Positions 18,467-27,277 are shown, counted from the stretch's first letter. The stretch is 64,000 nt of DNA from Chryseobacterium aquifrigidense (GCF_006716485.1 NZ_VFPD01000002.1:674496-738495); one strand, 5' to 3'. Made by a program: numbers and translations. Notes: generated by a model from the letters alone, not told the origin.

Positions 18467-18889
18467 CTACTTGAAAAATTCGCTTTCGCACGTACAGGTT
18501 TCTTTGCTGATGCTTTCACTTGATGAGCAACAGCCATCAAGATTCTTAACGTTTCCTTTTTCATCAGTAAGGTAGATTTTATCTTTATCAAACTTCACGA
18601 AAAATGTTTCCTCATATTTTTTAAAAACCACTTTCATTACCTTATTCGGAGCATATTTTCCTGCATTGATCTCTTCTGTGGTTTCTTCTCCGCTCGCCTG
18701 ATTCACCTGAACATATCCAAAATGTACATCCCCATTATTTTTTACATCCAGATAATAATGTGGACTCCCAGTGCCGCTATATCCTTTCAGAATGTCAAAA
18801 GCTCTGTATCCGATAAAAGGAACCTCTGTCTGCTGTGCCCATGTAAGAATGCTGATACACAGAATCATTACACTGAAAAATTTTTTCAT
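18467..18889 (-). CDS. Exported protein of unknown function with a cysteine-rich tail
   Basis: A 140-residue protein with a signal peptide (FFSVMILCISILTWAQ). The mature part looks beta-rich (HYYLDVKNNGDVHFGYVQV, KVVFKKYEETFFVKF) and ends in a short cysteine cluster (DGCCSSSES...TCTCESEF) that could bind metal or form disulfides. No family is recognised. A second Met five codons upstream is in frame but the chosen Met gives a cleaner signal peptide. It is not clearly linked to its neighbours. Confidence 0.6.
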   Translation of the reverse strand: MKKFFSVMILCISILTWAQQTEVPFIGYRAFDILKGYSGTGSPHYYLDVKNNGDVHFGYVQVNQASGEETTEEINAGKYAPNKVMKVVFKKYEETFFVKFDKDKIYLTDEKGNVKNLDGCCSSSESISKETCTCESEFFK

Positions 18890-19036
18890 AGATATTTTTT
18901 TCAAATGTAAAAATTTTTAAGCAAAAACATTCACCGTAAAAACACGGTTGTTTACAATTATAAGATGCTTGGTATAAGAAATCCCTTTCACTGAAATGAG
19001 GTGTGGATTTTGTTTGGATGGTGGCTTTATAACAAT

Positions 19037-19065
19037 AAAACCACTCCTAAAAGAAGTGGCTTTTT
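19037..19065 (-). terminator. Terminator of the glp operon
   Basis: The stem AAAACCACT-C / G-AGTGGCTTTT is flanked by A/T runs on both sides and lies 20 bp past the porin-like gene on the minus strand. Confidence 0.75.
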
Positions 19066-19085
19066 ATGACTGAGTTAAAATCAGA

Positions 19086-19898
19086 TTAAAAAACGGTTGC
19101 TGCAAGCTGAATTCTTGCGAACTTATTGGAAGGATTCCACATGGCCATCATGGATACAGGAAGGCTGTAATGATCGGTAATCTTAACTACTTTTCCGGCT
19201 TTGAGACCTACATTTACGATGTCAAAGCTGTTTTTGCCATTGCCATATAAAAAGGTTTTATCATTAAGAGCAAATCCGGCTCCTACAAATGCATCCAGAT
19301 TTACCTTCTGTCCTTTAATAACAGGATAACTTGCCTGTACATAAGTAGAATATCTGTTCTTTTTGTAGCTTCCATCAGCCTCCAGGATGACTTCTCCTGC
19401 ATTGGCTCCTCCATACAGCATGATATCAGCCTCGATATTGATCGGGAATGACGGCCCGAAGGTATAGTTGGTTCTTAAATCAATAATATGGGCCGTTCTT
19501 CTCTGTGAATAGCTGAAGATGTCATCTGCAGCTACTGCGGTATTGATGTTCCGGGAGTTGTAAAGATCCCATAATCCAATATAAAAACGACCGTCAGAAT
19601 ATTGAATATAATAATTGATCTCTTTGTAATGAGTGTTGTCTTTATCATCCGCTAATGCTGATGCTCCCCAGATTCCAACTTTCCATTTCTTTTCCGCATC
19701 CAGGGCATAAGAAAGATTTCCCATTACGACAGGTTTATCAGTAATAATAAGCCCTCTCCATAAGTGATTGTTCTGAATGTTGGCAGTAAAATCAAGTCTT
19801 CCTTCTTTAGATTCCTTGGTTTCACCACTCTCCTGTGAAAATAGCCTTCCTGTGCCTAAAGCAAGAACGAAGATTCCCTTTAAGATTTTTCTCATCAT
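19086..19898 (-). CDS. Putative outer-membrane porin (TorF/Gcw_chp-like) of the glycerol operon
   Basis: A 270-residue protein with a signal peptide (ILKGIFVLALGTGRLFSQ). The mature part starts with DFTANIQNNHLWRGLIITD, which matches the pattern of TorF-family putative porins, and has alternating beta strands ending in LAATVF with a terminal Phe, typical of outer-membrane barrels. The start was set at the Met-Met pair 5 bp after the glpF stop; the longer open frame overlaps glpF. The position suggests entry of glycerol or glycerol phosphate across the outer membrane, which is an inference. Confidence 0.65.
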   Translation of the reverse strand: MMRKILKGIFVLALGTGRLFSQESGETKESKEGRLDFTANIQNNHLWRGLIITDKPVVMGNLSYALDAEKKWKVGIWGASALADDKDNTHYKEINYYIQYSDGRFYIGLWDLYNSRNINTAVAADDIFSYSQRRTAHIIDLRTNYTFGPSFPINIEADIMLYGGANAGEVILEADGSYKKNRYSTYVQASYPVIKGQKVNLDAFVGAGFALNDKTFLYGNGKNSFDIVNVGLKAGKVVKITDHYSLPVSMMAMWNPSNKFARIQLAATVF

Positions 19899-19903
19899 TG
19901 GTC

Positions 19904-20635
19904 TTATTTTAAAAATCCATATAATACTGCTGCGATAATAGCTCCAGTAACCGGACCTACTACAGGAATCCACGCATAACTCCAGTCACTGCTTCCTTTT
20001 ACAGGTAAAATAGCATGCATAATTCTTGGGGCAAGATCTCTTGCCGGATTAATAGCATACCCTGTAGTTCCTCCCAGAGACAAACCGATGGCCCAAACTA
20101 CAAACGTAACGGGAATGGCTCCGATAGAACCTAATCCTACTTTAGCTGTTGGGTCTGCCTGTAAAGAAATACTGGGATCTGCAAAATAAAAGACACAGAA
20201 TACCAGAACAAATGTTCCGATAATTTCGCTGATAAGGTTAGACGATGTTTTTCTGATAGCGGGAGTGGTACTGAAACAAGCCAGTTTTGCTCCTTCATCC
20301 TCCGTAATGGCAAAGTGATCTTTATGAAACAGCCATACCAGAAAAGCACCCAGCATTCCGCCGATCATCTGAGCCGCAATATAAGAAGGTACCAGGTCCC
20401 AGGAGAATTTTCCTGCGGCGGCCAGTCCAATGGTTACAGCCGGATTCAGATGGGCCCCACTTATTGGCCCTGCAACGGTTACTCCCACAAATACGGCGAG
20501 CGCCCATGCGGTAGTAATAACAATCCATCCGGAATTATTTCCTTTCGTATCTTTTAAGACAACATTGGCTACAACACCGTTGCCTAACAATATAAGAAGC
20601 ATCGTTCCGATAACTTCTGCAATAAATGGGGTCAT
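19904..20635 (-). CDS. glpF: Glycerol facilitator (MIP family aquaglyceroporin)
   Basis: A 243-residue inner-membrane channel with six transmembrane helices and both NPA half-helices: AHLNPAVT near 63-70 and AINPARDLAPR near 197-207. The Asp after the second NPAR is the mark of glycerol facilitators as opposed to water-only aquaporins. It sits 22 bp after glpK, fitting uptake followed by phosphorylation. Confidence 0.93.
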   Translation of the reverse strand: MTPFIAEVIGTMLLILLGNGVVANVVLKDTKGNNSGWIVITTAWALAVFVGVTVAGPISGAHLNPAVTIGLAAAGKFSWDLVPSYIAAQMIGGMLGAFLVWLFHKDHFAITEDEGAKLACFSTTPAIRKTSSNLISEIIGTFVLVFCVFYFADPSISLQADPTAKVGLGSIGAIPVTFVVWAIGLSLGGTTGYAINPARDLAPRIMHAILPVKGSSDWSYAWIPVVGPVTGAIIAAVLYGFLK

Positions 20636-20657
20636 ATAAGTTTTTTTAATGAGTGAG

Positions 20658-22154
20658 TTAATCTTCTATCCAGCTCTGAGCACTTTTTACAGCTTTTTTC
20701 CAGAAGTGGGTCATTGTATCCACTTTTTCTCTGTCCAGTTGAGGGTGGAAATCTTTGTCTACAATCCATTGTTCCTGGATTTCGTCTATATTTTTCCAGT
20801 ATCCTACTGCAAGTCCTGCAAGGTAGGCTGCACCAAGAGCTGTAGTTTCCAGTGTTTTGGGTCTTGTAATTTTAAATCCGAATAGGTCAGACTGTATTTG
20901 CATCAGAAGATCGCTGGCAGAGGCGCCGCCGTCTACTCTTAATTCAAGACTGGCTGTTCCGGAATCGGCTTCCATAGCTTTTACGATATCATACACCTGA
21001 AATGCAATTCCTTCCAGTGTGGCTCTTGCAATATGTGCATCAGTGGTACCTCGGGTAATTCCTACAATTGTTCCACGGGCATACTGATCCCAGTAAGGAG
21101 CGCCAAGACCAGTCAGTGCAGGTACAAAATAAACTCCACCATTATCTGGTACAGAAGCAGCCAGTTTGTTTACTTCCTCAGAAGAACGGATAAGCTTAAG
21201 ACCGTCTCTTAGCCATTGAATAGCTGCACCTCCTACAAATACACTGCCTTCCAGTGCGTAATTTACTTCTCCATTGATCTTCCACGCTACCGTAGTGAGA
21301 AGATTGTTTTTAGAAGAAACGGCTTCCGTTCCCGTATTCATTAATAAGAAACATCCTGTTCCGTAAGTATTTTTTACCATTCCCGGAGTGGTGCACATCT
21401 GTCCGAATAAGGCAGCCTGCTGGTCACCCGCAATACCTGCAATTGGAATTTTGGTAGAGAATAGAGTAGTCGCTGTTTCTCCGTATATTTCACTGCTTTG
21501 CTTTACTTCAGGAAGAATAGCTTTAGGAATATTGAATAATTCTAATAAATCATCATCCCATTCTAAAGTATGGATATTCAGAAGCATTGTTCTGCTGGCG
21601 TTGGAAACGTCGGTGATAAACATTTTTCCACGGGTCAGTTTCCACACAAGCCAGGTATCAACAGTTCCGAAACACAATTTTCCTTCCTCAGCCTTTTGTC
21701 TTGCTCCCTCTACATTATCAAGAATCCATTTTAATTTGGTTGCTGAAAAATAAGCGTCCAGAACCAATCCTGTTTTTTCTTTGATCGTTTCAGCATGTCC
21801 CTGTTCCTTCAGTTCGTCGCAGTATTTTGAAGTTCTTCGGTCCTGCCATACAATTGCATTGTAGATGGGTTCACCGGTTTCCTTATCCCAGACGATTGTC
21901 GTTTCACGCTGGTTGGTAATTCCGATAGCGGCAACTTCCAGTCCGGAAATTCCAGCTTTTGCAATAACTTCAGCTGCTACGGAAATCTGTGAAGACCAGA
22001 TTTCGTTTGGATCGTGTTCTACCCAACCCGGAGTAGGAAATATTTGTCTGAAATCTTTTTGAGATACATATTCTATTTCTCCACTGTGATTGAAGAGAAT
22101 CGCTCTGGAGGAAGTTGTTCCCTGGTCTAGAGCGAGAATTAGTTTTTCATTCAT
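20658..22154 (-). CDS. glpK: Glycerol kinase
   Basis: An FGGY-family kinase that makes glycerol 3-phosphate. The 498-residue protein (family length about 500) starts with LILALDQGTTSSRAILF (phosphate-binding loop) and carries AIVWQDRRTSKYCDEL (glycerol-binding Arg), GDQQAALFGQMC and YGTGCFLLMNTG of the ATP-binding domain, then the DGGASASDLLMQIQSD motif. It begins 10 bp after the glpD stop. Confidence 0.97.
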   Translation of the reverse strand: MNEKLILALDQGTTSSRAILFNHSGEIEYVSQKDFRQIFPTPGWVEHDPNEIWSSQISVAAEVIAKAGISGLEVAAIGITNQRETTIVWDKETGEPIYNAIVWQDRRTSKYCDELKEQGHAETIKEKTGLVLDAYFSATKLKWILDNVEGARQKAEEGKLCFGTVDTWLVWKLTRGKMFITDVSNASRTMLLNIHTLEWDDDLLELFNIPKAILPEVKQSSEIYGETATTLFSTKIPIAGIAGDQQAALFGQMCTTPGMVKNTYGTGCFLLMNTGTEAVSSKNNLLTTVAWKINGEVNYALEGSVFVGGAAIQWLRDGLKLIRSSEEVNKLAASVPDNGGVYFVPALTGLGAPYWDQYARGTIVGITRGTTDAHIARATLEGIAFQVYDIVKAMEADSGTASLELRVDGGASASDLLMQIQSDLFGFKITRPKTLETTALGAAYLAGLAVGYWKNIDEIQEQWIVDKDFHPQLDREKVDTMTHFWKKAVKSAQSWIED

Positions 22155-22164
22155 GTATATAATG

Positions 22165-23763
22165 CTAATTTAGGTTGATAACTTTAGGTGAATAAGGAGT
22201 CAGTAAATATCCTCTTGCCAGTTCAATAAATTCATTTTCCTGCTGCTGAGCCCATTCTTCAGAATATTCTTTTTCTTCAGCAATGATTCTTGCCACGTTA
22301 TGAGCGCTGTCTATTGCTGCTCTGGCATCAAGGAACAGCAAACGTACTCTTCTTGCCAGGATATCTTCAATGGTTTCTGCCATTTCTGCTCTTACGGCCC
22401 ATACCACTTCCGCTACAGTGAAAGGGTGATCCGGATGGATTCTTTGAGCATAGCGCGGATTGCTTTGTTGCAATGCTTTGATGGCTGGAATATCAGATCC
22501 GTATACATACAGATGATTGGTTCTGTCTACCTGTTCCGGTTTTACATTTCCATGGATGGAAAGGTGTTCCGTTTTAGATGCGCTGTTTCCCAATCTGTGA
22601 ACTTTCATAGCTTCATCTATGGTATCTTCTGCCATTTTACGGTAAGTAGTCCATTTCCCTCCAATGATAGAAACCAATCCTGTCTCTGAAGTAATGACTT
22701 TGTGGCTTCGGGATACTTCTTTCGTGCTTTTGCTTCCGTCTTTAGGGGCAGCAAGCGGACGAAGACCTGCGAAAACTGATTTTACATCTTCGCGCGTAGG
22801 TTTTTTAGCTAAATACTGTCTCGCTGTATTCAATACAAAACTGATTTCCTCTTCCAGTGCACGGGGTTCAAAGCTTTCGTCTTTTAAAAGAGTATCTGTA
22901 GTTCCTACCAGAGCTCTGTCATGCCATGGAACAACAAATAAAACCCTGCCGTCTGATGTTTTCGGAATCATGATAGCGTCATCACTTTTAAGAAAGGATT
23001 TATCCAGTACAAGGTGAATTCCCTGACTTGGTACTACAAGTTTACCATGTTTAGGGTTGTTCATGTTAAGAATATCATTTGTAAACACACCTGTAGCATT
23101 GATCACTACTTTACCGTGTATCTGATATTGCTGTTTGGAAAACTGGTCTTCTGCAACCACACCTATTACTTTATCGGAAGCATCTTTCAAAAGGTTGATT
23201 ACTTTTACATAGTTGACTGCGCTTCCGCCTTTTTCAATGATTGTTTGAGTAAGGTTAACTGCAAGTCTCGCATCGTCAAACTGTCCATCCTGGTAAACAA
23301 CACCACTCATTAAGTGATTTTGTTCAATGGTAGGGAGTTTTTCGATAGTTTTTGATTTGCTGATGTATTTTGTTTTACCCAAGCTCAATTTTCCGGCAAG
23401 AAAATCATAAACAGATAGTCCTATTTTATAGTATATTCCTCCCCACCATGTATAGTTTGGAATAATAAAAGACTGATTTTTTACGATATGGGCCGCATTT
23501 TTTGCCAAGAGTCCTCTTTCCTTTAAAGCTTCTTTTACCAATCCGACATCTCCCTGAGCGAGATATCTAACTCCGCCGTGTACCAATTTGGTACTTCTGC
23601 TGGATGTTGCTTTTGCGAAGTCATGAGATTCAAGCAATAAAGTTTTGAATCCCCTGCTTACCGCATCTAATGCTGAACCTAAACCACTGGCTCCTCCTCC
23701 TATGACAATAAAGTCCCATTCTTTTACATTGGTTAACTTACTGAGTTCTTCGTTTCGTTTCAT
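22165..23763 (-). CDS. glpD: Glycerol-3-phosphate dehydrogenase, FAD-dependent
   Basis: A membrane-associated flavoenzyme that oxidises glycerol 3-phosphate to dihydroxyacetone phosphate and passes electrons to quinone. 532 residues. The FAD-binding motif VIGGGASGLGSALDAVSRG is near residue 20, followed by SSRSTKLVHGGVRYL, INATGVFTNDI and RVLFVVPWHDRALVGTTDT, all typical of GlpD. First gene of glpD-glpK-glpF-porin; the promoter region holds tandem repeats that probably bind the divergent DeoR-type regulator. Confidence 0.96.
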   Translation of the reverse strand: MKRNEELSKLTNVKEWDFIVIGGGASGLGSALDAVSRGFKTLLLESHDFAKATSSRSTKLVHGGVRYLAQGDVGLVKEALKERGLLAKNAAHIVKNQSFIIPNYTWWGGIYYKIGLSVYDFLAGKLSLGKTKYISKSKTIEKLPTIEQNHLMSGVVYQDGQFDDARLAVNLTQTIIEKGGSAVNYVKVINLLKDASDKVIGVVAEDQFSKQQYQIHGKVVINATGVFTNDILNMNNPKHGKLVVPSQGIHLVLDKSFLKSDDAIMIPKTSDGRVLFVVPWHDRALVGTTDTLLKDESFEPRALEEEISFVLNTARQYLAKKPTREDVKSVFAGLRPLAAPKDGSKSTKEVSRSHKVITSETGLVSIIGGKWTTYRKMAEDTIDEAMKVHRLGNSASKTEHLSIHGNVKPEQVDRTNHLYVYGSDIPAIKALQQSNPRYAQRIHPDHPFTVAEVVWAVRAEMAETIEDILARRVRLLFLDARAAIDSAHNVARIIAEEKEYSEEWAQQQENEFIELARGYLLTPYSPKVINLN

Positions 23764-23787
23764 AAATGTTTCGTTTATGTTTCGTTT
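23753..23787. promoter_or_regulatory. Tandem operator candidate for the GlpR-like regulator
   Basis: ATGTTTCGTTT occurs twice head to tail (23766-23776 and 23777-23787), and TTTCGTTT a third time inside the first codons of glpD (23753-23760). They lie between the glpD -7 box and its start codon, a position suited to repression. TTTCG half-sites are usual for DeoR-family regulators. Confidence 0.55.
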
Positions 23788-23788
23788 T

Positions 23789-23796
23789 CAAATATA
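23789..23796 (-). promoter_or_regulatory. Promoter -7 box of the glp operon
   Basis: On the minus strand TATATTTG matches TAnnTTTG; a TTTG lies 17 nt upstream of it. The operator repeats start directly downstream. Confidence 0.55.
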
Positions 23797-23857
23797 TAAA
23801 TTAAAAATGAAAGCAAAAAGAAAATAAATGAAATTTTAAGATGTCGAAAAAAAGCGG

Positions 23858-23865
23858 TATTTTTG
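23858..23865 (+). promoter_or_regulatory. Possible -7 box of the regulator gene
   Basis: TATTTTTG matches TAnnTTTG and ends 14 bp before the Met that opens the DeoR-type domain. It lies inside the longer open frame and so supports the shorter start. GAAACGAAT, close to the operator repeat, follows at once and would allow self-repression. Confidence 0.35.
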
Positions 23866-23879
23866 ATGAAACGAATAAA

Positions 23880-24644
23880 ATGGAAAAGCTATTACCAAGG
23901 CAGGATGAAATACTTAAAGAGCTGGATGAGAAAGGACATGTGCTTGTTCAGGATCTGTGTGAAAAGCTCAATGTTTCTTCGGTTACGATCCGAAAGGATC
24001 TGAACTATCTCGAAAGCCTGGGGCTTCTTTTCAGAAATCATGGAGGGGCAAGCAAGCAGGTAAGATATGCTTACGAAAAGAATGTAGGTGAAAAAGAAAG
24101 TATCAATGTAGAGGCCAAGCAGGATATTGCGAAAGCAGCATTGTCATTGATTCAGGAAAATGATTGCATTATACTGGCTTCCGGTACAACAATGCATTAT
24201 CTGGCCAGAATGCTGGTGAACTTTGGACCGCTTACGGTATTGACATCTTCTTTACGGGTGGCTATTGAGCTTTGTAATAATCCTAACATTAATATTATAC
24301 AGTTGGGAGGTGAAGTGCGAAAAAGCTCTACTTCCATAGTGGGTTCTATTTCTGAAGGAATTCTAAAGCAGTTTTCATGTAATAAACTTTTTCTGGGAGT
24401 AGATGGAATTGATCCTGAATTCGGAATCAGTACATCCAATGCTGCAGAAGCTCATTTGAATCAGATTATGATGGAATGTGCAGATCAGACAGTAATTCTT
24501 GCAGATTCTTCAAAATTAAATAAGAAAGGTTTTGGGAAGATTGCAGCTTTGGATCAGGTGGATTACCTTATTACGGATAAGGGGATCTGTGCTGAAGATA
24601 AGGCCGGGCTGGAAGAAGTGGGAGTGAAGGTGATGACTCCGTAG
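23880..24644 (+). CDS. DeoR/GlpR-family transcriptional regulator of the glycerol operon
   Basis: A 254-residue regulator (family about 250). The N-terminal winged helix (RQDEILKELDEKGHVLVQDL, then VSSVTIRKDLNYLESLGLLF) carries the DeoR signature; the C-terminal sugar-phosphate sensor domain has GTTMHYLARML, LTSSLRVAIEL, LGGEVRKSS and LGVDGIDPEFGIS. It is divergent from glpD, with an intergenic region of 116 bp that contains the operator repeats, so it is the likely glycerol-3-phosphate-responsive repressor. An in-frame ATG 39 bp upstream would add 13 residues; the family N-terminus and the -7 box favour the shorter form. Confidence 0.88.
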   Translation: MEKLLPRQDEILKELDEKGHVLVQDLCEKLNVSSVTIRKDLNYLESLGLLFRNHGGASKQVRYAYEKNVGEKESINVEAKQDIAKAALSLIQENDCIILASGTTMHYLARMLVNFGPLTVLTSSLRVAIELCNNPNINIIQLGGEVRKSSTSIVGSISEGILKQFSCNKLFLGVDGIDPEFGISTSNAAEAHLNQIMMECADQTVILADSSKLNKKGFGKIAALDQVDYLITDKGICAEDKAGLEEVGVKVMTP

Positions 24645-24756
24645 GGTCTTCATCTTAATTTCTTTTTAAAAATCAAAATAAATCTTTGGGAAATTTGTTC
24701 TGAATTTTTTCAAAATCATCTAATTGATTAAAAATCAAAATATTTTACTTGAAATA

Positions 24757-24787
24757 TTTGTCAGTTACAAAATTATTCATAAATTTG
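24757..24787 (+). promoter_or_regulatory. Promoter of the rplC ribosomal protein operon
   Basis: TTTG, a 19-nt spacer and TAAATTTG match the Bacteroidota consensus exactly. The implied leader before rplC is about 100 nt and holds a 20-codon open frame (24811-24873). This shows that the S10-type operon is driven separately from rpsJ. Confidence 0.8.
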
Positions 24788-24893
24788 CACACTCATTTTA
24801 GGGGTGTAGTATGCCTATATCAAAAGTAGAAATTACTTCAGACTTCCGAAAAATGGTGATAAATAAAGGATAAATTTTATTATAATATAAACA

Positions 24894-25517
24894 ATGTCAG
24901 GTATTATTGGTAAGAAAATCGGTATGACATCTTTGTTTAACGAAGAAGGGAAAAATATTCCTTGTACAGTTATTCAAGCTGGTCCATGCTCGGTTTTACA
25001 GGTCAGAACCTTAGAAAACGACGGTTATACAGCTGTGCAGTTAGGTTTCGATGACAAGAGTGAGAAGAACGTTGGTAAAGCGTTAGCTGGCCATTTTAAA
25101 AAGGCTGGTTCTGCTCCTAAAGCTAAATTGGTAGAATTCCACAACGGATTCGCTGAAGTGAAAGTAGGAGAAGAAGTAAAAGTTGATTTATTCGCTGAAG
25201 GTGAATATGTTGACGTAACAGGAACTTCAAAAGGTAAAGGCTTCCAGGGTGTTGTTAAAAGACACGGATTTGGAGGTGTAATGCAGGCAACTCATGGTCA
25301 GCACAACAGACTTAGAGCTCCAGGTTCTATCGGTGCTGGTTCAGACCCTTCAAGAGTATTCAAAGGGATGAGAATGGCTGGAAGAATGGGAGGTAAGCAG
25401 GTAACTGTTCAAAACCTTCAAGTGTTAAAAGTTGATCAAGAACAAAATCTTTTAGTAGTAAAAGGTGCTGTTCCGGGAGCTAAAAATTCTTATGTAATTA
25501 TCAGAAAATGGAACTAG
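24894..25517 (+). CDS. rplC: 50S ribosomal protein L3
   Basis: An early-assembly 23S-binding protein near the peptidyl transferase centre. 207 residues. It starts GIIGKKIGMTSLF and has the long central extension with RHGFGGVMQATHGQHNRL and GSDPSRVFKGMRMAGRMG, which includes the usual methylated Gln site. Overlaps rplD by 10 bp, so the two are translationally coupled. Confidence 0.97.
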   Translation: MSGIIGKKIGMTSLFNEEGKNIPCTVIQAGPCSVLQVRTLENDGYTAVQLGFDDKSEKNVGKALAGHFKKAGSAPKAKLVEFHNGFAEVKVGEEVKVDLFAEGEYVDVTGTSKGKGFQGVVKRHGFGGVMQATHGQHNRLRAPGSIGAGSDPSRVFKGMRMAGRMGGKQVTVQNLQVLKVDQEQNLLVVKGAVPGAKNSYVIIRKWN

Positions 25518-26137
25518 TAGTATTAAATACATCAGGAAAGGAGACCGGAAGAAAAGTAACTCTAGACGAAACAGTATTCGGAATTGAGCCAAATCAGCAC
25601 GCGGTTTACTTAGAAGTTAAACAGTATCTTGCTGCACAAAGACAAGGTACTCATAAAGCAAAAGAAAGAAGCGAAATTACTGCTTCTACTAAAAAGCTTA
25701 AGAAGCAAAAAGGATCAGGATCTGCTAGATACGGTGATATCAAATCTCCAGTATTCAGAGGTGGAGGTAGAGTATTCGGACCAAAACCAAGAGACTACAG
25801 ATTCAAATTGAACAAAGCTCTTAAGAGATTGGCTAAGAAATCTGTTTTATCTCAAAAAATGAGAGACAACAGCATTAAAGTTTTAGAAGATGTGAGCTTT
25901 GACGCTCCTAAGACTAAAGATTTCATCAATGTATTAAATGCATTGGAACTTAACGGTAAAAAATCTTTATTCGTTCTTCCTGAAGCTAACAAGAATGTGT
26001 ATTTATCTTCAAGAAACTTACCTAAAACTAAAGTAATGAACTTCAACGAGATCAGTTCTTACGATTTAGTAAACGCTGGTGAGATCATTTTCTTCGAAGG
26101 TGCAGTTGAAAAATTCCAGGAAAATTTAAAGAAATAA
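25508..26137 (+). CDS. rplD: 50S ribosomal protein L4
   Basis: A 23S-binding protein lining the exit tunnel; in E. coli it also represses its own operon. 209 residues. The extended loop KKQKGSGSARYGDIKSPVFR and the core GPKPRDYRFKLNKALKRLA are intact. Tunnel residues match the wild-type family, with no sign of macrolide-resistance changes. Confidence 0.97.
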   Translation: MELVVLNTSGKETGRKVTLDETVFGIEPNQHAVYLEVKQYLAAQRQGTHKAKERSEITASTKKLKKQKGSGSARYGDIKSPVFRGGGRVFGPKPRDYRFKLNKALKRLAKKSVLSQKMRDNSIKVLEDVSFDAPKTKDFINVLNALELNGKKSLFVLPEANKNVYLSSRNLPKTKVMNFNEISSYDLVNAGEIIFFEGAVEKFQENLKK

Positions 26138-26140
26138 ATC

Positions 26141-26431
26141 ATGTCAGTTATTATTAAACCAGTTATTTCAGAAAAGGCTAATTACCTTACAGATTTAAGA
26201 GGTTCTTATTCTTTCTTAGTTAACCCTAAGGCGAATAAAATCGAGATCAAAAAAGCTGTTGAAGCAGCTTACGGTGTAAAAGTAGCAGACGTTAATACAA
26301 TGATTTATGCTCCGAAGGTTTCTTCGAAATACACTAAAAAAGGTCTTCAAGTAGGAAAGACAAATAAATTGAAAAAAGCGGTAATCAAACTTGCTGAAGG
26401 TGAGGTTATCGATATTTTTGCTGTAAATTAA
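26141..26431 (+). CDS. rplW: 50S ribosomal protein L23
   Basis: A tunnel-exit protein that docks trigger factor and SRP. 96 residues with the family start IIKPVISEKANYL, the FLVNPKANKIEIKKAVE segment and VADVNTMIYAPK. It follows rplD by 3 bp. Confidence 0.96.
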   Translation: MSVIIKPVISEKANYLTDLRGSYSFLVNPKANKIEIKKAVEAAYGVKVADVNTMIYAPKVSSKYTKKGLQVGKTNKLKKAVIKLAEGEVIDIFAVN

Positions 26432-26453
26432 TTATTAATTATAAATAATAGTA

Positions 26454-27275
26454 ATGTCTGTTAGAAAATTAAAACCTATCACCCCGGGACAGAGATTCAG
26501 AATTGTAAACAATTTTGAGGAAATTACTACCAACAAACCAGAGAAATCTCTAACAGTTGGTATTAAAAAGTCAGGTGGACGTAACCAAACAGGTAAAATG
26601 ACCATGCGTTACACCGGAGGTGGACACAAAAAGAAATACAGAATTATTGACTTCAAAAGAAACAAAGCAAACGTTGAAGCAACTGTAAAATCTGTAGAAT
26701 ACGATCCAAACAGAACTGCATTTATCGCTTTATTAGAGTACGCAGACGGAGAGAAGAGATATATCATCGCTCCAAACGGTATCAAAGTTGATCAGAAAGT
26801 AGTATCAGGAGAAAGCGTTGAACCAAACGTAGGTAACGCAATGAAATTGAAAAATATTCCATTGGGTACTGTAATCTCTTGTGTTGAAATGAAACCTGGA
26901 CAAGGTGCAATTTTAGCAAGAAGTGCTGGTTCTTCAGCTCAATTAACTTCAAGAGATGGTAAATATGCAATCATCAAGTTACCTTCAGGAGAATCAAGAA
27001 TGATCCTTACTGAATGTATGGCAATGATTGGTTCTGTTTCCAACTCAGATCACCAATTAACTGTATCAGGTAAGGCTGGTAGAAGCAGATGGTTAGGTAG
27101 AAGACCAAGAACAAGAGCGGTTGTAATGAACCCAGTAGATCACCCGATGGGTGGTGGTGAAGGACGTTCTTCAGGAGGTCACCCAAGATCTAGAAACGGT
27201 AAACCGGCTAAAGGTTACAAAACTAGAAAGAAAAACAAAGTGTCTAACCGTTACATCGTATCTAAAAGAAAATAA
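26454..27275 (+). CDS. rplB: 50S ribosomal protein L2
   Basis: A core large-subunit protein needed for peptidyl transferase activity. 273 residues, the standard length. Visible signatures are SGGRNQTGKMTMRYTGGGHK, the SH3-like part with GTVISCVEMKPGQG, and the C-terminal MNPVDHPMGGGEGRSSGG with the conserved functional histidine. Confidence 0.98.
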   Translation: MSVRKLKPITPGQRFRIVNNFEEITTNKPEKSLTVGIKKSGGRNQTGKMTMRYTGGGHKKKYRIIDFKRNKANVEATVKSVEYDPNRTAFIALLEYADGEKRYIIAPNGIKVDQKVVSGESVEPNVGNAMKLKNIPLGTVISCVEMKPGQGAILARSAGSSAQLTSRDGKYAIIKLPSGESRMILTECMAMIGSVSNSDHQLTVSGKAGRSRWLGRRPRTRAVVMNPVDHPMGGGEGRSSGGHPRSRNGKPAKGYKTRKKNKVSNRYIVSKRK

Positions 27276-27277
27276 TT

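Noticed and set aside
18326..18591. Short frames on both strands around 18.3-18.6 kb
   Set aside because: They overlap hairpins and the start of a better-supported exported protein gene.
24789..24807. Possible hairpin ACACTC/GGGTGT in the rplC leader
   Set aside because: It probably spans the transcription start, so the full stem would not be in the RNA.
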